A stretch of DNA of 64,000 nt from Anaerolineae bacterium (GCA_023382535.1 JAHDWA010000003.1:293761-357760); one strand, 5' to 3'; shown: positions 1 to 8,399, counted from the first letter of the stretch. A program made the numbers and translations. Notes: a model not told the origin generated them from the letters alone.

Positions 1-1
1 T

Positions 2-1396
2 GGCGAAACTCTAACCGAAGCCGAAATTGACCACGGTCTGCAAGCGGGTTTAGCCGCCCGAAAAATTGTGCCAGTTTTCTGCGGGTCGGCTACGGCCAAT
101 GTGGCCGTGCGCGGTTTCATGCATACCATTGTCGAGACTTTTCCCACCCCGGCGGTCGAAATCACGGTCACCAACGCCAAGACCGGGGCTGAGGAAACGC
201 TCAAGGCGGCGGCAAATGGACCTCTGGCTGTTCAAATCTTTAAAACGGTTAATGACCAGTATGGCCGGTTGAGCTATTTGCGGGTCTGGTCAGGGACACT
301 CAAAGGAGACTCGCGCGCGTTCAACTGCCGAACCGGCGAGGAAGAACGGATTGCCGGCCTCTTCTCGCCCAGGGGTAAGGAACAGGTGGGGATGGCTGAA
401 GCCGTAGCCGGTGATATTGTTGGTGTGGTCAAACTGGCCCATACCCAAACCGGCGACACCCTGTGCGATAAGGCTCGCCAACTGACCGTGCCGATGGTAA
501 AATATCCTGAACCCGTTTATGCCGTGGCTTTAAGCCCCAAAACCCAGGCCGACTCGGCCAAACTGGGTCCAAGCCTGGCCCGCATCGCCGAAGAGGATTT
601 GACTCTGCGCCATCGCTATGAATCGGCTACCCGTCAATCTCTGCTGGAAGGGATGGGTGATACCCACGTAGATATTGCGGTCAAGCGCATGAGCCAGCGT
701 TTTGGTTTAGGCGTCGAAACCGCTGTGCCCAAAGTCCCCATGCTCGAAACTGTCTCCAAGAAGGCTTCGGCTCAATATCGCCACAAAAAGCAGACCGGTG
801 GTGCGGGCCAATTTGGCGAAGTTCACCTCCGGGTTGAGCCGCTAGAGCGCGGTGTTGGCTTTGAGTTTAAGAGCGAAATTTTTGGCGGCTCAATTTCGCA
901 GCCGTTTTTGCCTTCGATTGAGAAAGGTATTAAACAAGTCTTGGAGCAGGGCGTTATTGCCGGTTATCCGGTGGTGGACGTCAAAGCGGCTGTTTATGAT
1001 GGCAAAGAGCACCCGGTTGACTCTAAAGATATCGCCTTCCAGATTGCCGGGCGCGAAGCCTTCAAACTGGCGTTCAAAGAGGCTGGCCCTATCCTGCTGG
1101 AGCCGATTATGGACTTGACCATCACCGTCCCCGAAGAGTATACCGGCGATGTCACCAGCAATCTCAGCACCCGTCGTGGCCGTTTGTCGGGCATGGAACA
1201 GGTTCGAGGCAACACCATCATCACCGCCCAGGCGCCTCTGGCCGAAGTCCAGCGTTACGCCACCGACCTGCGCTCGATTACCCAGGGCCGGGGGGTATAC
1301 ACCATGACCCTGTCGCACTATGAGCCGGTGCCCAGCCATGTGGCAAACGAGATTATTGCCCAGGCACAGAAAGAAAGACAGGAAGAGAAAGACTAA
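2..1396 (+). CDS. fusA: Elongation factor G (EF-G), 5'-truncated by window edge
   Basis: EF-G is the GTPase that translocates tRNA and mRNA on the ribosome. The reading frame is open from base 2, so the GTP-binding domain lies outside the window and about 464 residues remain. The visible part starts at the end of the G domain (KIVPVFCGSA, typical of EF-G just before domain II), continues through domain II (GPLAVQIFKT...GRLSYLRVWSG), domain III (YESATRQSLLEGMGDTHVDI), domain IV (QTGGAGQFGEVHLRVEP, GYPVVDVKAAVYDGKEHPVDS) and domain V (EPIMDLTITVPEEYTGDV, STRRGRL). A GTG at 68 is an internal Val, not the start. The sequence resembles the divergent, second-copy EF-G class more than the str-operon copy, and no ribosomal genes are adjacent. 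That subclass call is inference. Followed by a heptamer hairpin. Confidence 0.93.
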   Translation, partial: GETLTEAEIDHGLQAGLAARKIVPVFCGSATANVAVRGFMHTIVETFPTPAVEITVTNAKTGAEETLKAAANGPLAVQIFKTVNDQYGRLSYLRVWSGTLKGDSRAFNCRTGEEERIAGLFSPRGKEQVGMAEAVAGDIVGVVKLAHTQTGDTLCDKARQLTVPMVKYPEPVYAVALSPKTQADSAKLGPSLARIAEEDLTLRHRYESATRQSLLEGMGDTHVDIAVKRMSQRFGLGVETAVPKVPMLETVSKKASAQYRHKKQTGGAGQFGEVHLRVEPLERGVGFEFKSEIFGGSISQPFLPSIEKGIKQVLEQGVIAGYPVVDVKAAVYDGKEHPVDSKDIAFQIAGREAFKLAFKEAGPILLEPIMDLTITVPEEYTGDVTSNLSTRRGRLSGMEQVRGNTIITAQAPLAEVQRYATDLRSITQGRGVYTMTLSHYEPVPSHVANEIIAQAQKERQEEKD

Positions 1397-1401
1397 CGTA
1401 T

Positions 1402-1436
1402 TGCGTGTTGCGTTTTCCGTTTTTACGCAACACGCA
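1402..1436. repeat. Heptamer-word hairpin (word ACGCAAC)
   Basis: A 12-bp perfect inverted repeat, TGCGTGTTGCGT at 1402-1413 and ACGCAACACGCA at 1425-1436. The right arm continues as tandem ACGCAAC heptamers to about 1443. It lies between the EF-G stop and the chlI start. No T-run follows, so it is not a classical terminator. Confidence 0.8.
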
Positions 1437-1473
1437 ACACGCATCAATCTTTGTATAGAAACAGGTAAAAGAC

Positions 1474-2586
1474 ATGCCCTCAATTTTCCCATTCACCGCC
1501 ATTGTCGGTCAAGACCGTATGAAAATGGCCCTGATCTTAAATGCTATTAGCCCGCAAATCGGCGGTGTGCTCATTCGCGGTGAACGCGGTACAGCCAAAT
1601 CTACAGCGGCGCGAGCCATGGCGGCGCTGTTGCCGGATATTGACGTGTTTATTGACTCACCCTTTAACGATGACCCTAATGCCCCCGATACCTGGTCAGA
1701 TTGGGCTAAGGACCGGCAGGGGCACGTCCAGGAGTTGAAAGTAGGTAAGCGCCGCATCCGCTTTGTAGACCTGCCGGTCAGCGCCACTGAGGATCGTGTC
1801 GTCGGGACGCTTGATATTGAAAAGGCGATCAAAAAGGGCGAGCGTCATTTTGAACCGGGCGTTTTGGCGGCGGCCAACCGGGGCCTGCTCTATGTTGACG
1901 AGGTTAACTTGCTGGATGACCACGTGGTTGATCTGCTGCTCGACTCGGCGGCGATGGGTATTAACGTGGTCGAGCGGGAAGGCATCAGCTTTGCCCACCC
2001 GGCCCGCTTCATTTTTGTCGGTACCATGAACCCGGAAGAAGGCGACCTGCGCCCGCAACTGCTCGACCGCTTCGCCTTGTGCGTGGACATCCAGAGCATC
2101 TCTGACTCGGCGGCCCGTATGGAAATTTTGGAGCGCACCCTCAAATTTGAGCGGAATCCCGAACAATTCTACCGGGATTGGCAGCCCAAAGAAGCCGCAC
2201 TGGCCGAGAAAATCATTCAGGCCCGGCAAACCCTGCCCAAGGTGGTCTACAACCGGCGTGACCTGTATACCATCGCCGAATTGATGGCCGAAATGAAGGT
2301 TGACGGCCACCGGGGCGATATTGTCATTTTGCGCACGGCGCTGGCCCATGCTGCCTTCAACAACCGGGAGAAGATTACCCTGGCCGACATTTTGATGGCG
2401 GCAGAGCTGGCCCTCCCGCACCGGCTCAAGCGACAGCCCTTCCAGGACACAACGGCGCAATTCCAGGCCCTGGAAGATCGCCTCAAGCAGGTGCGCGAGG
2501 AAGCGACTGAAAAAGCCGAGCAGCAGGCCACTTCCAGCGAAGCCCAAAGTACGATTGAGGAAAAAAAAACGATTCTGAGGCGGTAG
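1474..2586 (+). CDS. chlI: ChlI-like AAA+ chelatase subunit (short product of a chlI/chlD frameshift gene)
   Basis: AAA+ ATPase of the magnesium/cobalt chelatase family, which powers metal insertion into tetrapyrroles. Walker A GERGTAKST is at residues 36-44, Walker B LLYVDEVNLL near 138-147, and the MNPEEGDLRPQLLDRFAL segment follows. At 370 aa it matches a stand-alone ChlI/BchI-type subunit. The frame closes at a TAG at 2584 directly after an A9 run at 2561-2569. In the -1 frame the sequence continues without a stop into an acidic/proline-rich linker and a VWA domain, giving about 683 aa, the usual size of a ChlD-type AAA-linker-VWA protein. Both a short and a long product are therefore plausible from one gene. 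There are no bacteriochlorophyll genes nearby, and a cobalamin adenosyltransferase lies 5 kb downstream, so cobalt chelation is my preferred role (inference). Confidence 0.88.
   Translation: MPSIFPFTAIVGQDRMKMALILNAISPQIGGVLIRGERGTAKSTAARAMAALLPDIDVFIDSPFNDDPNAPDTWSDWAKDRQGHVQELKVGKRRIRFVDLPVSATEDRVVGTLDIEKAIKKGERHFEPGVLAAANRGLLYVDEVNLLDDHVVDLLLDSAAMGINVVEREGISFAHPARFIFVGTMNPEEGDLRPQLLDRFALCVDIQSISDSAARMEILERTLKFERNPEQFYRDWQPKEAALAEKIIQARQTLPKVVYNRRDLYTIAELMAEMKVDGHRGDIVILRTALAHAAFNNREKITLADILMAAELALPHRLKRQPFQDTTAQFQALEDRLKQVREEATEKAEQQATSSEAQSTIEEKKTILRR
2557..2586 (+). promoter_or_regulatory. Probable programmed -1 frameshift site (A9 run) in the chelatase gene
   Basis: Nine consecutive A (2561-2569) sit in frame as GAA-AAA-AAA-ACG. 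A slip of one base back gives Lys-Asn-Asp-Ser-Glu and stays open to 3524, whereas the zero frame ends at TAG 2584-2586, five codons after the run. Programmed frameshifting that yields both subunits from one chlD gene has been reported for this family in other prokaryotes. Here it is inferred from sequence. A homopolymer sequencing error is the main alternative. Confidence 0.65.
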
Positions 2587-2741
2587 ACCCCAGTTCAAGC
2601 CAGGAAATTCCTCCCTCCCAGGGACTGCCGCCGCAGCCGGATAAATCCAACCAGGCTTCCGGGGACAAGAGCCAGGCCAATACCCCCATTACGATTGGCC
2701 AGGATTTTGCCACACGGCGGCTGCAAACCCCTCTCGATAAA

Positions 2742-3524
2742 ATGACCCGCCAGACGGCGGGTAAACGAAGTTACACCCGCACCGACCGCAAGCGGGGCCG
2801 TTACATCCAGGCGCGCCCCGCTCAAGGCAAACCCAAAGATGTGGCCTTTGACGCCACCTTCCGCGCGGCTGCGCCTTTCCAACTGAGCCGGGATCGTTCC
2901 GAACGGGCGCTGGCTGTCGAGCGGCAGGATATTCAGGACAAAGTCCGGGTGCGCCGGGCGGCCAACCTGATCCTCTTTGTGGTTGACGCCAGTTGGAGTA
3001 TGGCCGCCGCCGAACGGATGGAAGCGACCAAGGGCGCGATCATGAGCCTGTTGCTGGATGCTTACCAACGACGTGACCAGGTCGGCCTGATCGTTTTCCA
3101 GAAAGAAGAGGCGCGGCTGGTGCTTCCGCCTACCTCCAGCGTTGAATTGGCCAAGCAGGCCCTGGCCGATGTCCCGGTCGGCGGCAAAACGCCCCTCTCG
3201 GCCGGCTTGCTGCTGGCTCACCGGGTGCTGACCCAGCAGAAACGCCTCCACCCCGAAATTATGACCATGATGATTCTGCTGACCGACGGCGCGGGCAACG
3301 TCTCGGTCTCCGATTTGCCGGCCCAGGAAGAAGCCCACCGGGTGGCCAAGATGATCGAGGAAGAGGGCATCCGCTCCGTCGTCATCAATATGGAGCACGC
3401 CAGCTTTGACCGCGGCCTGGCCCAGGGTCTGGCCGACGAGCTGCAGGGGCCATGCTACACGTTGGGCGAACTCAAGGCGGATACGCTCTATCGCACGGTA
3501 AAGGATGAGTTGAGGTTGGGGTAA
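2742..3524 (+). CDS. chlD: ChlD-like VWA half of the chelatase, joined to the upstream AAA+ half by -1 frameshift
   Basis: This is the C-terminal von Willebrand A half of a ChlD/CobT-type chelatase subunit. The MIDAS metal site is complete: DASWS (VVDASWSMAAAERM), a Thr in GGKTPLSAGL, and Asp in LLTDGAGN. The frame is open upstream of the ATG at 2742, back through the A9 run at 2561. The segment 2571-2741 encodes a Pro/Gln/Ser-rich linker and then GQDFATRRLQTPLDK, a typical ChlD lead-in. No Shine-Dalgarno precedes 2742, so independent initiation is unlikely. I read the true product as about 683 aa starting at 1474. The downstream URO-D-family gene begins 63 bases later. Confidence 0.85.
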   Translation: MTRQTAGKRSYTRTDRKRGRYIQARPAQGKPKDVAFDATFRAAAPFQLSRDRSERALAVERQDIQDKVRVRRAANLILFVVDASWSMAAAERMEATKGAIMSLLLDAYQRRDQVGLIVFQKEEARLVLPPTSSVELAKQALADVPVGGKTPLSAGLLLAHRVLTQQKRLHPEIMTMMILLTDGAGNVSVSDLPAQEEAHRVAKMIEEEGIRSVVINMEHASFDRGLAQGLADELQGPCYTLGELKADTLYRTVKDELRLG

Positions 3525-3587
3525 TAGAAATAATTGACCTCTGTGAATTGTTGATTCTTAACAGGGTGTGATGAAGGAGTAGAATCT

Positions 3588-4574
3588 ATGGTTTCTCCTA
3601 TGACCAAACGTCAGCGCCTCGAAGCGACCTTTGCCGGCGCACCGGTTGACCGGCCCGCGGTGGCCCTGTGGCGGCACTGGCCGGTTGACGACCGTTACGG
3701 CGCGGAACTGGCCCGCGCTCACCTGGAATTTCAGGGTCTCTTTGATTTTGATTTTATCAAGGTGACCCCCAGCAGCGATTTTATGGTAGCTGGTTACGGC
3801 GCGGAGAGTCACTGGGTGGGCAATGAAGAGGGTACCCGTGAATGGGGGCCGCGGGTCATCCAATCGGCAGAGGATTGGCTGAAGCTCAGACCCTTGGAGC
3901 CGGATCAAGGCTTGTTCGGCGAGGTGATTGAAGCCAACAAGCGCATTGGCGACGCCCTGGGTGAGGACACGCCTTTTATCCAGACCATTTTTAACCCGCT
4001 CTCCCAGGCCAAAAATCTGGCCGGGCCACGGCTGCTGGCCGATATGCGCCAATATCCGGATGCCGTCAAAATGGGCCTGGCTGTTATCACCGAGTCGACC
4101 CTGCGCTTCATCGAGGCGCTGCGCCGGTCAACCCGGGCGGCCGGTATTTTTCTGGCCGTGCAGCACGCCAGTTATGACCTTCTGACCGAAGCGGAATACC
4201 GCGATTTTTGCCAGCCGCTTGACCTGCAAATTCTGGCCGCGACGGAGGGGATGTGGTTCAACCTGCTGCACCTGCACGGGGTCAATGTGATGTTTGATCT
4301 GGTCGTCAAGTACCCGGTGCAGGTTATCAACTGGCACGATGTCGAGACGCCGCCCTCGTTAGGTGAAGCGATGCGCCGGACGGACAAAGTTTTGTGTGGT
4401 GGCTTGCGCCAGTGGGAAACCATGCTGCGCGGCACGCCGGAGACAGTCCAGGCCGAGGCCAAAGCGGCTCTTGAAGCCACCGGTGGCTGGCGTTTTGTCC
4501 TGGGTACCGGCTGCGTCACCCCAATCACCGCGCCGACATGCAACATTTGGGCGGCTCGCAAAGCTGTAGATTGA
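3588..4574 (+). CDS. URO-D superfamily protein (non-canonical; possible corrinoid methyltransferase type)
   Basis: Member of the uroporphyrinogen decarboxylase fold family, which includes HemE and the MtaA/CmuA-type methyltransferases that use corrinoid-bound methyl groups. The family frame is visible in the N-terminal KRQRLEATFAGAPVDRPAVALW, the middle PFIQTIFNPLSQAKNLAG, and the C-terminal GTGCVTPITAPTCN, the equivalent of the usual G-x-GC-x-P motif. The HemE hallmark R-Q-A-G-R-Y near the N-terminus is absent (here WRHWPVDDRYG), so heme synthesis is unlikely. Length (328 aa) is normal. AGGAG precedes the ATG by 8 nt. A second ATG at 3600 is possible. Its position beside a chelatase and near an adenosyltransferase suggests tetrapyrrole or corrinoid metabolism, but the substrate cannot be told. 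Confidence 0.82.
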   Translation: MVSPMTKRQRLEATFAGAPVDRPAVALWRHWPVDDRYGAELARAHLEFQGLFDFDFIKVTPSSDFMVAGYGAESHWVGNEEGTREWGPRVIQSAEDWLKLRPLEPDQGLFGEVIEANKRIGDALGEDTPFIQTIFNPLSQAKNLAGPRLLADMRQYPDAVKMGLAVITESTLRFIEALRRSTRAAGIFLAVQHASYDLLTEAEYRDFCQPLDLQILAATEGMWFNLLHLHGVNVMFDLVVKYPVQVINWHDVETPPSLGEAMRRTDKVLCGGLRQWETMLRGTPETVQAEAKAALEATGGWRFVLGTGCVTPITAPTCNIWAARKAVD

Positions 4575-4676
4575 GGATAGTGGATAGAAGATAGAATAGA
4601 AGATAGAGGATTGAAGATAGCCTTATTTCATTACTATCTACCATCCACTATCTTCTATCTTCCACTCTCTTCACCT
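4574..4676. repeat. Heptamer-word hairpin (words GATAGAA / CTATCTT)
   Basis: The left arm is a run of GATAG-type heptamers (GATAGTG, GATAGAA, GATAGAG). The right arm is the complementary vocabulary (CTATCTA, CCATCCA, CTATCTT, CTATCTT). One exact pair is GATAGTGGA at 4576-4584 with TCCACTATC at 4644-4652. It fills the gap before the NUDIX gene. Confidence 0.8.
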
Positions 4677-4687
4677 TACGAGTCATT

Positions 4688-5248
4688 ATGACCGACACGA
4701 ACGAAGAAATCACCCTTACGGCTGAAGAAGCCGCCTCGCTGCGGCAGGGCTATCGTTACTGCCCACGCTGTCGAAGTGAGATGGTGGACCGGGTAGCCTA
4801 CGGTCGGCTGCGGCGGGTCTGCTCCGACCCGGAGTGCCGCTTTGTCCAATTCATTGATCCCAAAGTTGGGGCAGCCGTGCTGGCCCTCAGCGACGATAAC
4901 CGGGTCTTGCTGGTCAAGCGCAACGCCGACCCGGCCCGGGGGAGCTGGTGCTTGCCCGGCGGTTTTATGGAAATCGGCGAGACGCCCCAGGTAACGGCCA
5001 TACGCGAGTGCCAGGAAGAGAGCGGCTACACCGTGGAGATTACCGGACTCGTAGACGTGTATTATTATGAAAATTATCGAGGCAGCGGGGTGCTGATTAT
5101 GTATAAGGGTCGCGTGGTGGACGGGACGGCCCAGGCCGGTGATGACGCCGAGGCGGTGGCCTTTTTCGGCCCGGATGAGCTGCCGGAAAACATTGCTTTT
5201 CAATCCAACCTCGATACGTTAGCGGCATGGCGCGAGGGGAGAATCTAG
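4688..5248 (+). CDS. NUDIX hydrolase with N-terminal zinc ribbon
   Basis: Hydrolyses a nucleoside diphosphate linked to another moiety. The exact substrate is unknown. A zinc ribbon occupies about residues 22-50 (YCPRC ... VCSDPECRF), the arrangement seen in NudC-like NADH pyrophosphatases. The complete Nudix box (G-x5-E-x7-R-E-x-x-E-E-x-G) is visible in GFMEIGETPQVTAIRECQEE followed by SG, about residues 97-118. Total length 186 aa is shorter than NudC and typical of the ADP-ribose/NUDIX-zinc-ribbon group. It stands alone between two hairpin-bearing gaps and reads toward tsaD. Confidence 0.9.
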   Translation: MTDTNEEITLTAEEAASLRQGYRYCPRCRSEMVDRVAYGRLRRVCSDPECRFVQFIDPKVGAAVLALSDDNRVLLVKRNADPARGSWCLPGGFMEIGETPQVTAIRECQEESGYTVEITGLVDVYYYENYRGSGVLIMYKGRVVDGTAQAGDDAEAVAFFGPDELPENIAFQSNLDTLAAWREGRI

Positions 5249-5307
5249 GTAGGGTAGCAGTCTGGCGATTTTTTGCAACCTGCTACCTGTTTTGGAACGA
5301 GTAGAGA

Positions 5308-6363
5308 ATGACAAAAATCTTGGCTATTGAAACTTCCTGTGATGAGACTGCGGCGGCGGTAATTGAGGATGGTTATCATATTAAATCGAATGTGGTCGCC
5401 TCCCAGATTGATATTCACCGGCGCTATGGCGGCATTTTTCCCGAAGTGGCCTCACGCCAGCATATTTTGGCTATCGGCACGGTCATTCAGGACGCCTTAA
5501 TTGAAGCTCGCACCGGCTGGAATGAATTGAAGGCAGTGGCCGTCACCTATGGGCCTGGCCTGGCCGGCAGCCTGCTGGTGGGGGTTAATGCGGCCAAGGG
5601 CATTGCCCTGGCTTTGGGCCTGCCGTTGATTGGGGTCAATCATCTGGAAGGACATCTCTACTCCAATTGGCTCGACGCCGAGGGCCAGGGCCAGCCGCCT
5701 GAAATCAAATTTCCGGTGCTCTCCTTGATCGTCTCCGGGGGACACACGGAACTGGTACTCATCCGTGACCACGGTGACTACGAGATTTTGGGCCGGACCA
5801 TCGACGACGCCGCGGGTGAAGCCTTTGATAAGGTCGCCCGGATGCTGGATCTTGGTTTTCCGGGAGGGCCGGCCATCCAGGAGGCGGCTCAAGGAGGCAA
5901 TCCCAATGCCTACAATTTCCCCCGGGCGCGGCTGGGAGATGGTTTTGATTTCAGCTTCTCCGGGTTAAAAACGGCGGTCTTACGGGTTGTGCAGAAGTAT
6001 GCCCCTAACGAGAATCTACCTCATGCTGGGGCGGCGCGTGCCCAACTCCCGTTGCGAACCATGCCCGTGGCCGATATTGCCGCCTCCTTTCAAATGGCCG
6101 TGGTGGATATTCTGGTCAGCAAAACCCTAGCTGCGGCAGAACAACATGATGCGACCGAGATTTTGCTGGCCGGCGGTGTTTCGGCCAACGGATTGTTACG
6201 TAACAAAATGATGACCAGCGCCGGCCGGCCCGTCCGCGTGCCGCCGCTCTGGCTCTGCACCGACAACGCCGCGATGATTGGTGCAGCCGCCTATTGGCGG
6301 CTGCAAAAAGGGCATGTCGCTGATTGGGAACTAGACGTGGCAGCGAATTTGCGCTTGGGGTGA
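5308..6363 (+). CDS. tsaD: tRNA N6-adenosine threonylcarbamoyltransferase TsaD
   Basis: TsaD transfers the threonylcarbamoyl group to A37 of ANN-decoding tRNAs, together with TsaB and TsaE. The protein begins [16 protein letters not shown], the family signature, carries the metal-binding HLEGHLYS (HxxxH) near residue 112, and the ASKHA nucleotide-binding segments [18 protein letters not shown] and [12 protein letters not shown]. Length 351 aa is normal. TsaB and TsaE genes are not in the window. Upstream 5249-5307 holds a short inverted repeat around CTGCTACC; the downstream gap holds another hairpin. Confidence 0.97.
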   Translation: MTKILAIETSCDETAAAVIEDGYHIKSNVVASQIDIHRRYGGIFPEVASRQHILAIGTVIQDALIEARTGWNELKAVAVTYGPGLAGSLLVGVNAAKGIALALGLPLIGVNHLEGHLYSNWLDAEGQGQPPEIKFPVLSLIVSGGHTELVLIRDHGDYEILGRTIDDAAGEAFDKVARMLDLGFPGGPAIQEAAQGGNPNAYNFPRARLGDGFDFSFSGLKTAVLRVVQKYAPNENLPHAGAARAQLPLRTMPVADIAASFQMAVVDILVSKTLAAAEQHDATEILLAGGVSANGLLRNKMMTSAGRPVRVPPLWLCTDNAAMIGAAAYWRLQKGHVADWELDVAANLRLG

Positions 6364-6421
6364 TAATACGGTTGACACCTCCTTGATTTAACGGCATAAT
6401 TTGAAGGAACCCATAACCACC

Positions 6422-6493
6422 ACCGCCGACCGGTGACGATTACAGATTACTCAACATCCTGCTTTTGGTAGGCGGCCGTCCACGGTCGGCGGT
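6422..6493. repeat. Inverted repeat ACCGCCGACC / GGTCGGCGGT
   Basis: 10-bp perfect arms at 6422-6431 and 6484-6493, separated by 52 nt, upstream of the zinc-ribbon/HEAT gene. No T-run follows. Function unknown. Confidence 0.6.
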
Positions 6494-6514
6494 CACAACT
6501 ACTGAGGTCTCACC

Positions 6515-7303
6515 ATGAAAATTGAACGACTTGCCTGTCCCAGTTGTGGGGGGTCTCTTTCCGGTGATTTCTTACCCCAAAAGAAATTCGAATGTCCCAG
6601 TTGCGGGTCCGCCCTGTTGATAACCGATCTGGCTACGGATCAGACGGTTAATTGTCCCCAGTGCCACACCCCCAACCGCGAGGAGATGCGCTATTGTACC
6701 AACTGTGGGGTATCGCTCAAGGTAGATTGCGTGCTGTGCCAGACTACCAATCGAGTAGATGTGGTTTACTGTGCCCATTGTGGGGCTCACCTTGAACGAG
6801 CCAGAGCCAAGCGCCTGGAAATGCAGGAGATCCGGCACCGCTTGCAGACCGAGCGGCTTGAGATTTTGAAGGAAAAGGAAGCGCGCCAGCAGCAGGAGCG
6901 GTTAGAGCGGCTTATCACAGCTCTGGATGAGCCGGAAAACCATGAGTTTGCTATTTTCCAGCTTAATCAGATGGGGGATGAGGCTGTCGAGGCCCTGGTT
7001 GAAACCTTACTGAATGACGGAGACCCTGACGCCCGTTATGGTTCAGCGATCGCTCTGGGGCGGATGTGCGCCGAGCACGAGCTAAGGGTGTTAAATAAGG
7101 CCAAGGCGACCCAGGCTTTAATTAAAGCTTTGGCAGACCCCGAACCGGCCGTGCGTTTTTGGTCGGCGGAGGTGCTGGGTAGGTTTAAAAGTCCGTTGAC
7201 CCGAGAACCGCTGGCATCTTTGCTGAAAGACCCGCATCCGGGTGTCCGCCAACAGGTACGCCGTTCCCTGGAGAGATTGGCCGGTGATAAGGTAAAAAGA
7301 TAA
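6515..7303 (+). CDS. Zinc-ribbon and HEAT-repeat protein
   Basis: Function unknown. The N-terminal ~95 residues carry four CxxC-type zinc-ribbon knuckles (CPSCGG, CPSCGS, CPQCHTPN...YCTNCG, CVLCQTTN...YCAHCG), like double-zinc-ribbon proteins. A charged helical segment rich in Arg, Glu and Gln follows (about 95-140), then three or more HEAT/PBS-like helical repeats (EAVEALVETLLNDGDPDARYG, TQALIKALADPEPAVRFWSAEVLG, EPLASLLKDPHPGVRQQVRRSL). The architecture suggests a cytosolic scaffold or adaptor. It is directly followed (1 nt gap) by the adenosyltransferase gene, so the two are probably co-transcribed. Confidence 0.88.
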   Translation: MKIERLACPSCGGSLSGDFLPQKKFECPSCGSALLITDLATDQTVNCPQCHTPNREEMRYCTNCGVSLKVDCVLCQTTNRVDVVYCAHCGAHLERARAKRLEMQEIRHRLQTERLEILKEKEARQQQERLERLITALDEPENHEFAIFQLNQMGDEAVEALVETLLNDGDPDARYGSAIALGRMCAEHELRVLNKAKATQALIKALADPEPAVRFWSAEVLGRFKSPLTREPLASLLKDPHPGVRQQVRRSLERLAGDKVKR

Positions 7304-7304
7304 G

Positions 7305-7883
7305 ATGCCTAAACAAACGATTCTTTACACCGGCAGCGGCGACGAAGGCTATACCAGTCTTCTGGGCAAAGAGCGGGTGGCCAAGTATGATTTGCGCCCG
7401 GCAGCCTACGGTACCGTTGACGAGGCCAGTTCGTTTATGGGCGTCGTTCGGGCCGACCCTACATCCAGCGAGCGCACCAAGAAACTGATTTTGGAAGCCC
7501 AACGTGACCTCTGGGTCCTGATGGGCGAGTTAGCCACCGCGCCGGGAGTCAAACTGCCGACCCAGGTGACCGCCGACCGGGTGGCCTGGCTCGAAGCCGA
7601 AACGGACAAATTGGGAGGCGAAATCCCTCCCCTGACTCAATTTGTTGTCCCTGGCGACACCCTGGCCAGCGCCTGGCTGGATGTGGCCCGGACGGTCATC
7701 CGCCGCGCCGAACGTTGCGTCGCCCGGCTCATGCACGAAGAAGCATTTGAAAATGAGGAAGTGATCCGCTATTTGAACCGCCTCTCCTCGCTCCTCTTTG
7801 CCCTGGCCCGTTACGAAGAGCACATAGCCGGGCGTCAAACCACGTTGGCAAAGGAAGTAGGAAGTCCCATGGATAGAGGATAG
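7305..7883 (+). CDS. pduO: Cob(I)alamin adenosyltransferase, PduO type
   Basis: Attaches the 5'-deoxyadenosyl group of ATP to Co(I) corrinoids to make adenosylcobalamin. The N-terminal ATP loop is ILYTGSGDEGYTSLLG (family pattern YTRxGDxG, here with Gly in place of Arg at the fourth position), followed by YGTVDEASSFMG. The C-terminal helices carry the diagnostic RTVIRRAERCVARL and YLNRLSSLLFALARYEE. Length 192 aa is typical. Its start lies one base after the preceding stop, so it is likely in an operon with the zinc-ribbon/HEAT gene. With the chelatase and URO-D-family genes it makes a loose corrinoid theme over 6 kb. Confidence 0.93.
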   Translation: MPKQTILYTGSGDEGYTSLLGKERVAKYDLRPAAYGTVDEASSFMGVVRADPTSSERTKKLILEAQRDLWVLMGELATAPGVKLPTQVTADRVAWLEAETDKLGGEIPPLTQFVVPGDTLASAWLDVARTVIRRAERCVARLMHEEAFENEEVIRYLNRLSSLLFALARYEEHIAGRQTTLAKEVGSPMDRG

Positions 7884-7964
7884 AAGATAGAGGATAGAGG
7901 ATAGTAGCTCGTGGACAGTAGATTGAATCATCTACCATCTACCATCTGCTATCTACCATCTACT
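7868..7964. repeat. Heptamer-word hairpin (words GATAGAG / ATCTACC)
   Basis: The left arm is GATAGAG, GATAGAA, GATAGAG, GATAGAG, GATAGTA. The right arm is ATCTACC, ATCTACC, ATCTGCT, ATCTACC, ATCTACT, ending at the ATG of the next gene. The arms are approximate reverse complements. The left arm overlaps the last codons of the adenosyltransferase gene. Confidence 0.8.
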
Positions 7965-8393
7965 ATGACTTTTTTCGGCCACCCCATCCACCCCATGACC
8001 GTCCATTTCCCCATCGCGTTTTATCTGCTAGGCGTGTTGCTGACCCTTGCCTATTTGTGGCGCGGCCAAACGGATTATGAGCGGTTTGCCTACTGGAGCT
8101 TCGTCTTGAGTTGGCTGGCTACCCTGATTGCGAGTTTGACCGGACTTATTGACCAGAATCAGCTTGAGCTGGCCGACCCGCGCCGTGACACGGTGAATAG
8201 CCACATTACCGCTGGAGTGGCTTTACTCATCCTCAATGGGTTGGTCCTGTACATGCGCTTTCGCTGGCCGGATGTCCTCGTTAGCCGGCGCTGGCTTTAC
8301 CTGGGGCTGATGGCATTGGGCGTCGTCGCCGTTTTGGCCGCCAATTGGCTGGGGGGAGAGTTGGTTTATCGGTTAAGAGTGGGTATACAGTGA
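7965..8393 (+). CDS. DUF2231 integral membrane protein
   Basis: Small membrane protein of the DUF2231 family, function unknown. The diagnostic start FFGHPIHPMTVHFPIAFYLLG contains the conserved His residues. Four hydrophobic segments follow (about residues 12-32, 45-65, 80-100, 112-132). An in-frame ATG at 7911 would add 18 residues, but these are encoded by the heptamer repeat, so I take the ATG at 7965. Convergent with kynureninase, 6 nt away. Confidence 0.87.
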   Translation: MTFFGHPIHPMTVHFPIAFYLLGVLLTLAYLWRGQTDYERFAYWSFVLSWLATLIASLTGLIDQNQLELADPRRDTVNSHITAGVALLILNGLVLYMRFRWPDVLVSRRWLYLGLMALGVVAVLAANWLGGELVYRLRVGIQ

Positions 8394-8399
8394 AATGGG

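Noticed and set aside
1696..2598. 300-codon minus-strand frame under the chelatase gene
   Set aside because: The forward strand encodes Walker A, Walker B and sensor motifs; the reverse translation has no recognisable domain.
1474..3524. Bacteriochlorophyll synthesis locus
   Set aside because: Only ChlI/ChlD-type subunits are present, no BchH/ChlH or other pigment genes; a cobaltochelatase-type role fits the adenosyltransferase neighbour better.
3588..4574. hemE, uroporphyrinogen decarboxylase proper
   Set aside because: The N-terminal HemE signature is missing.
7868..7964. CRISPR array or minisatellite
   Set aside because: Units are 7 bp, degenerate, without spacers, and mirrored into a hairpin; this does not match CRISPR repeats.
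7911..7964. Extended N-terminus of the DUF2231 protein
   Set aside because: The 18 extra residues are encoded by the heptamer repeat and precede the family's normal start.
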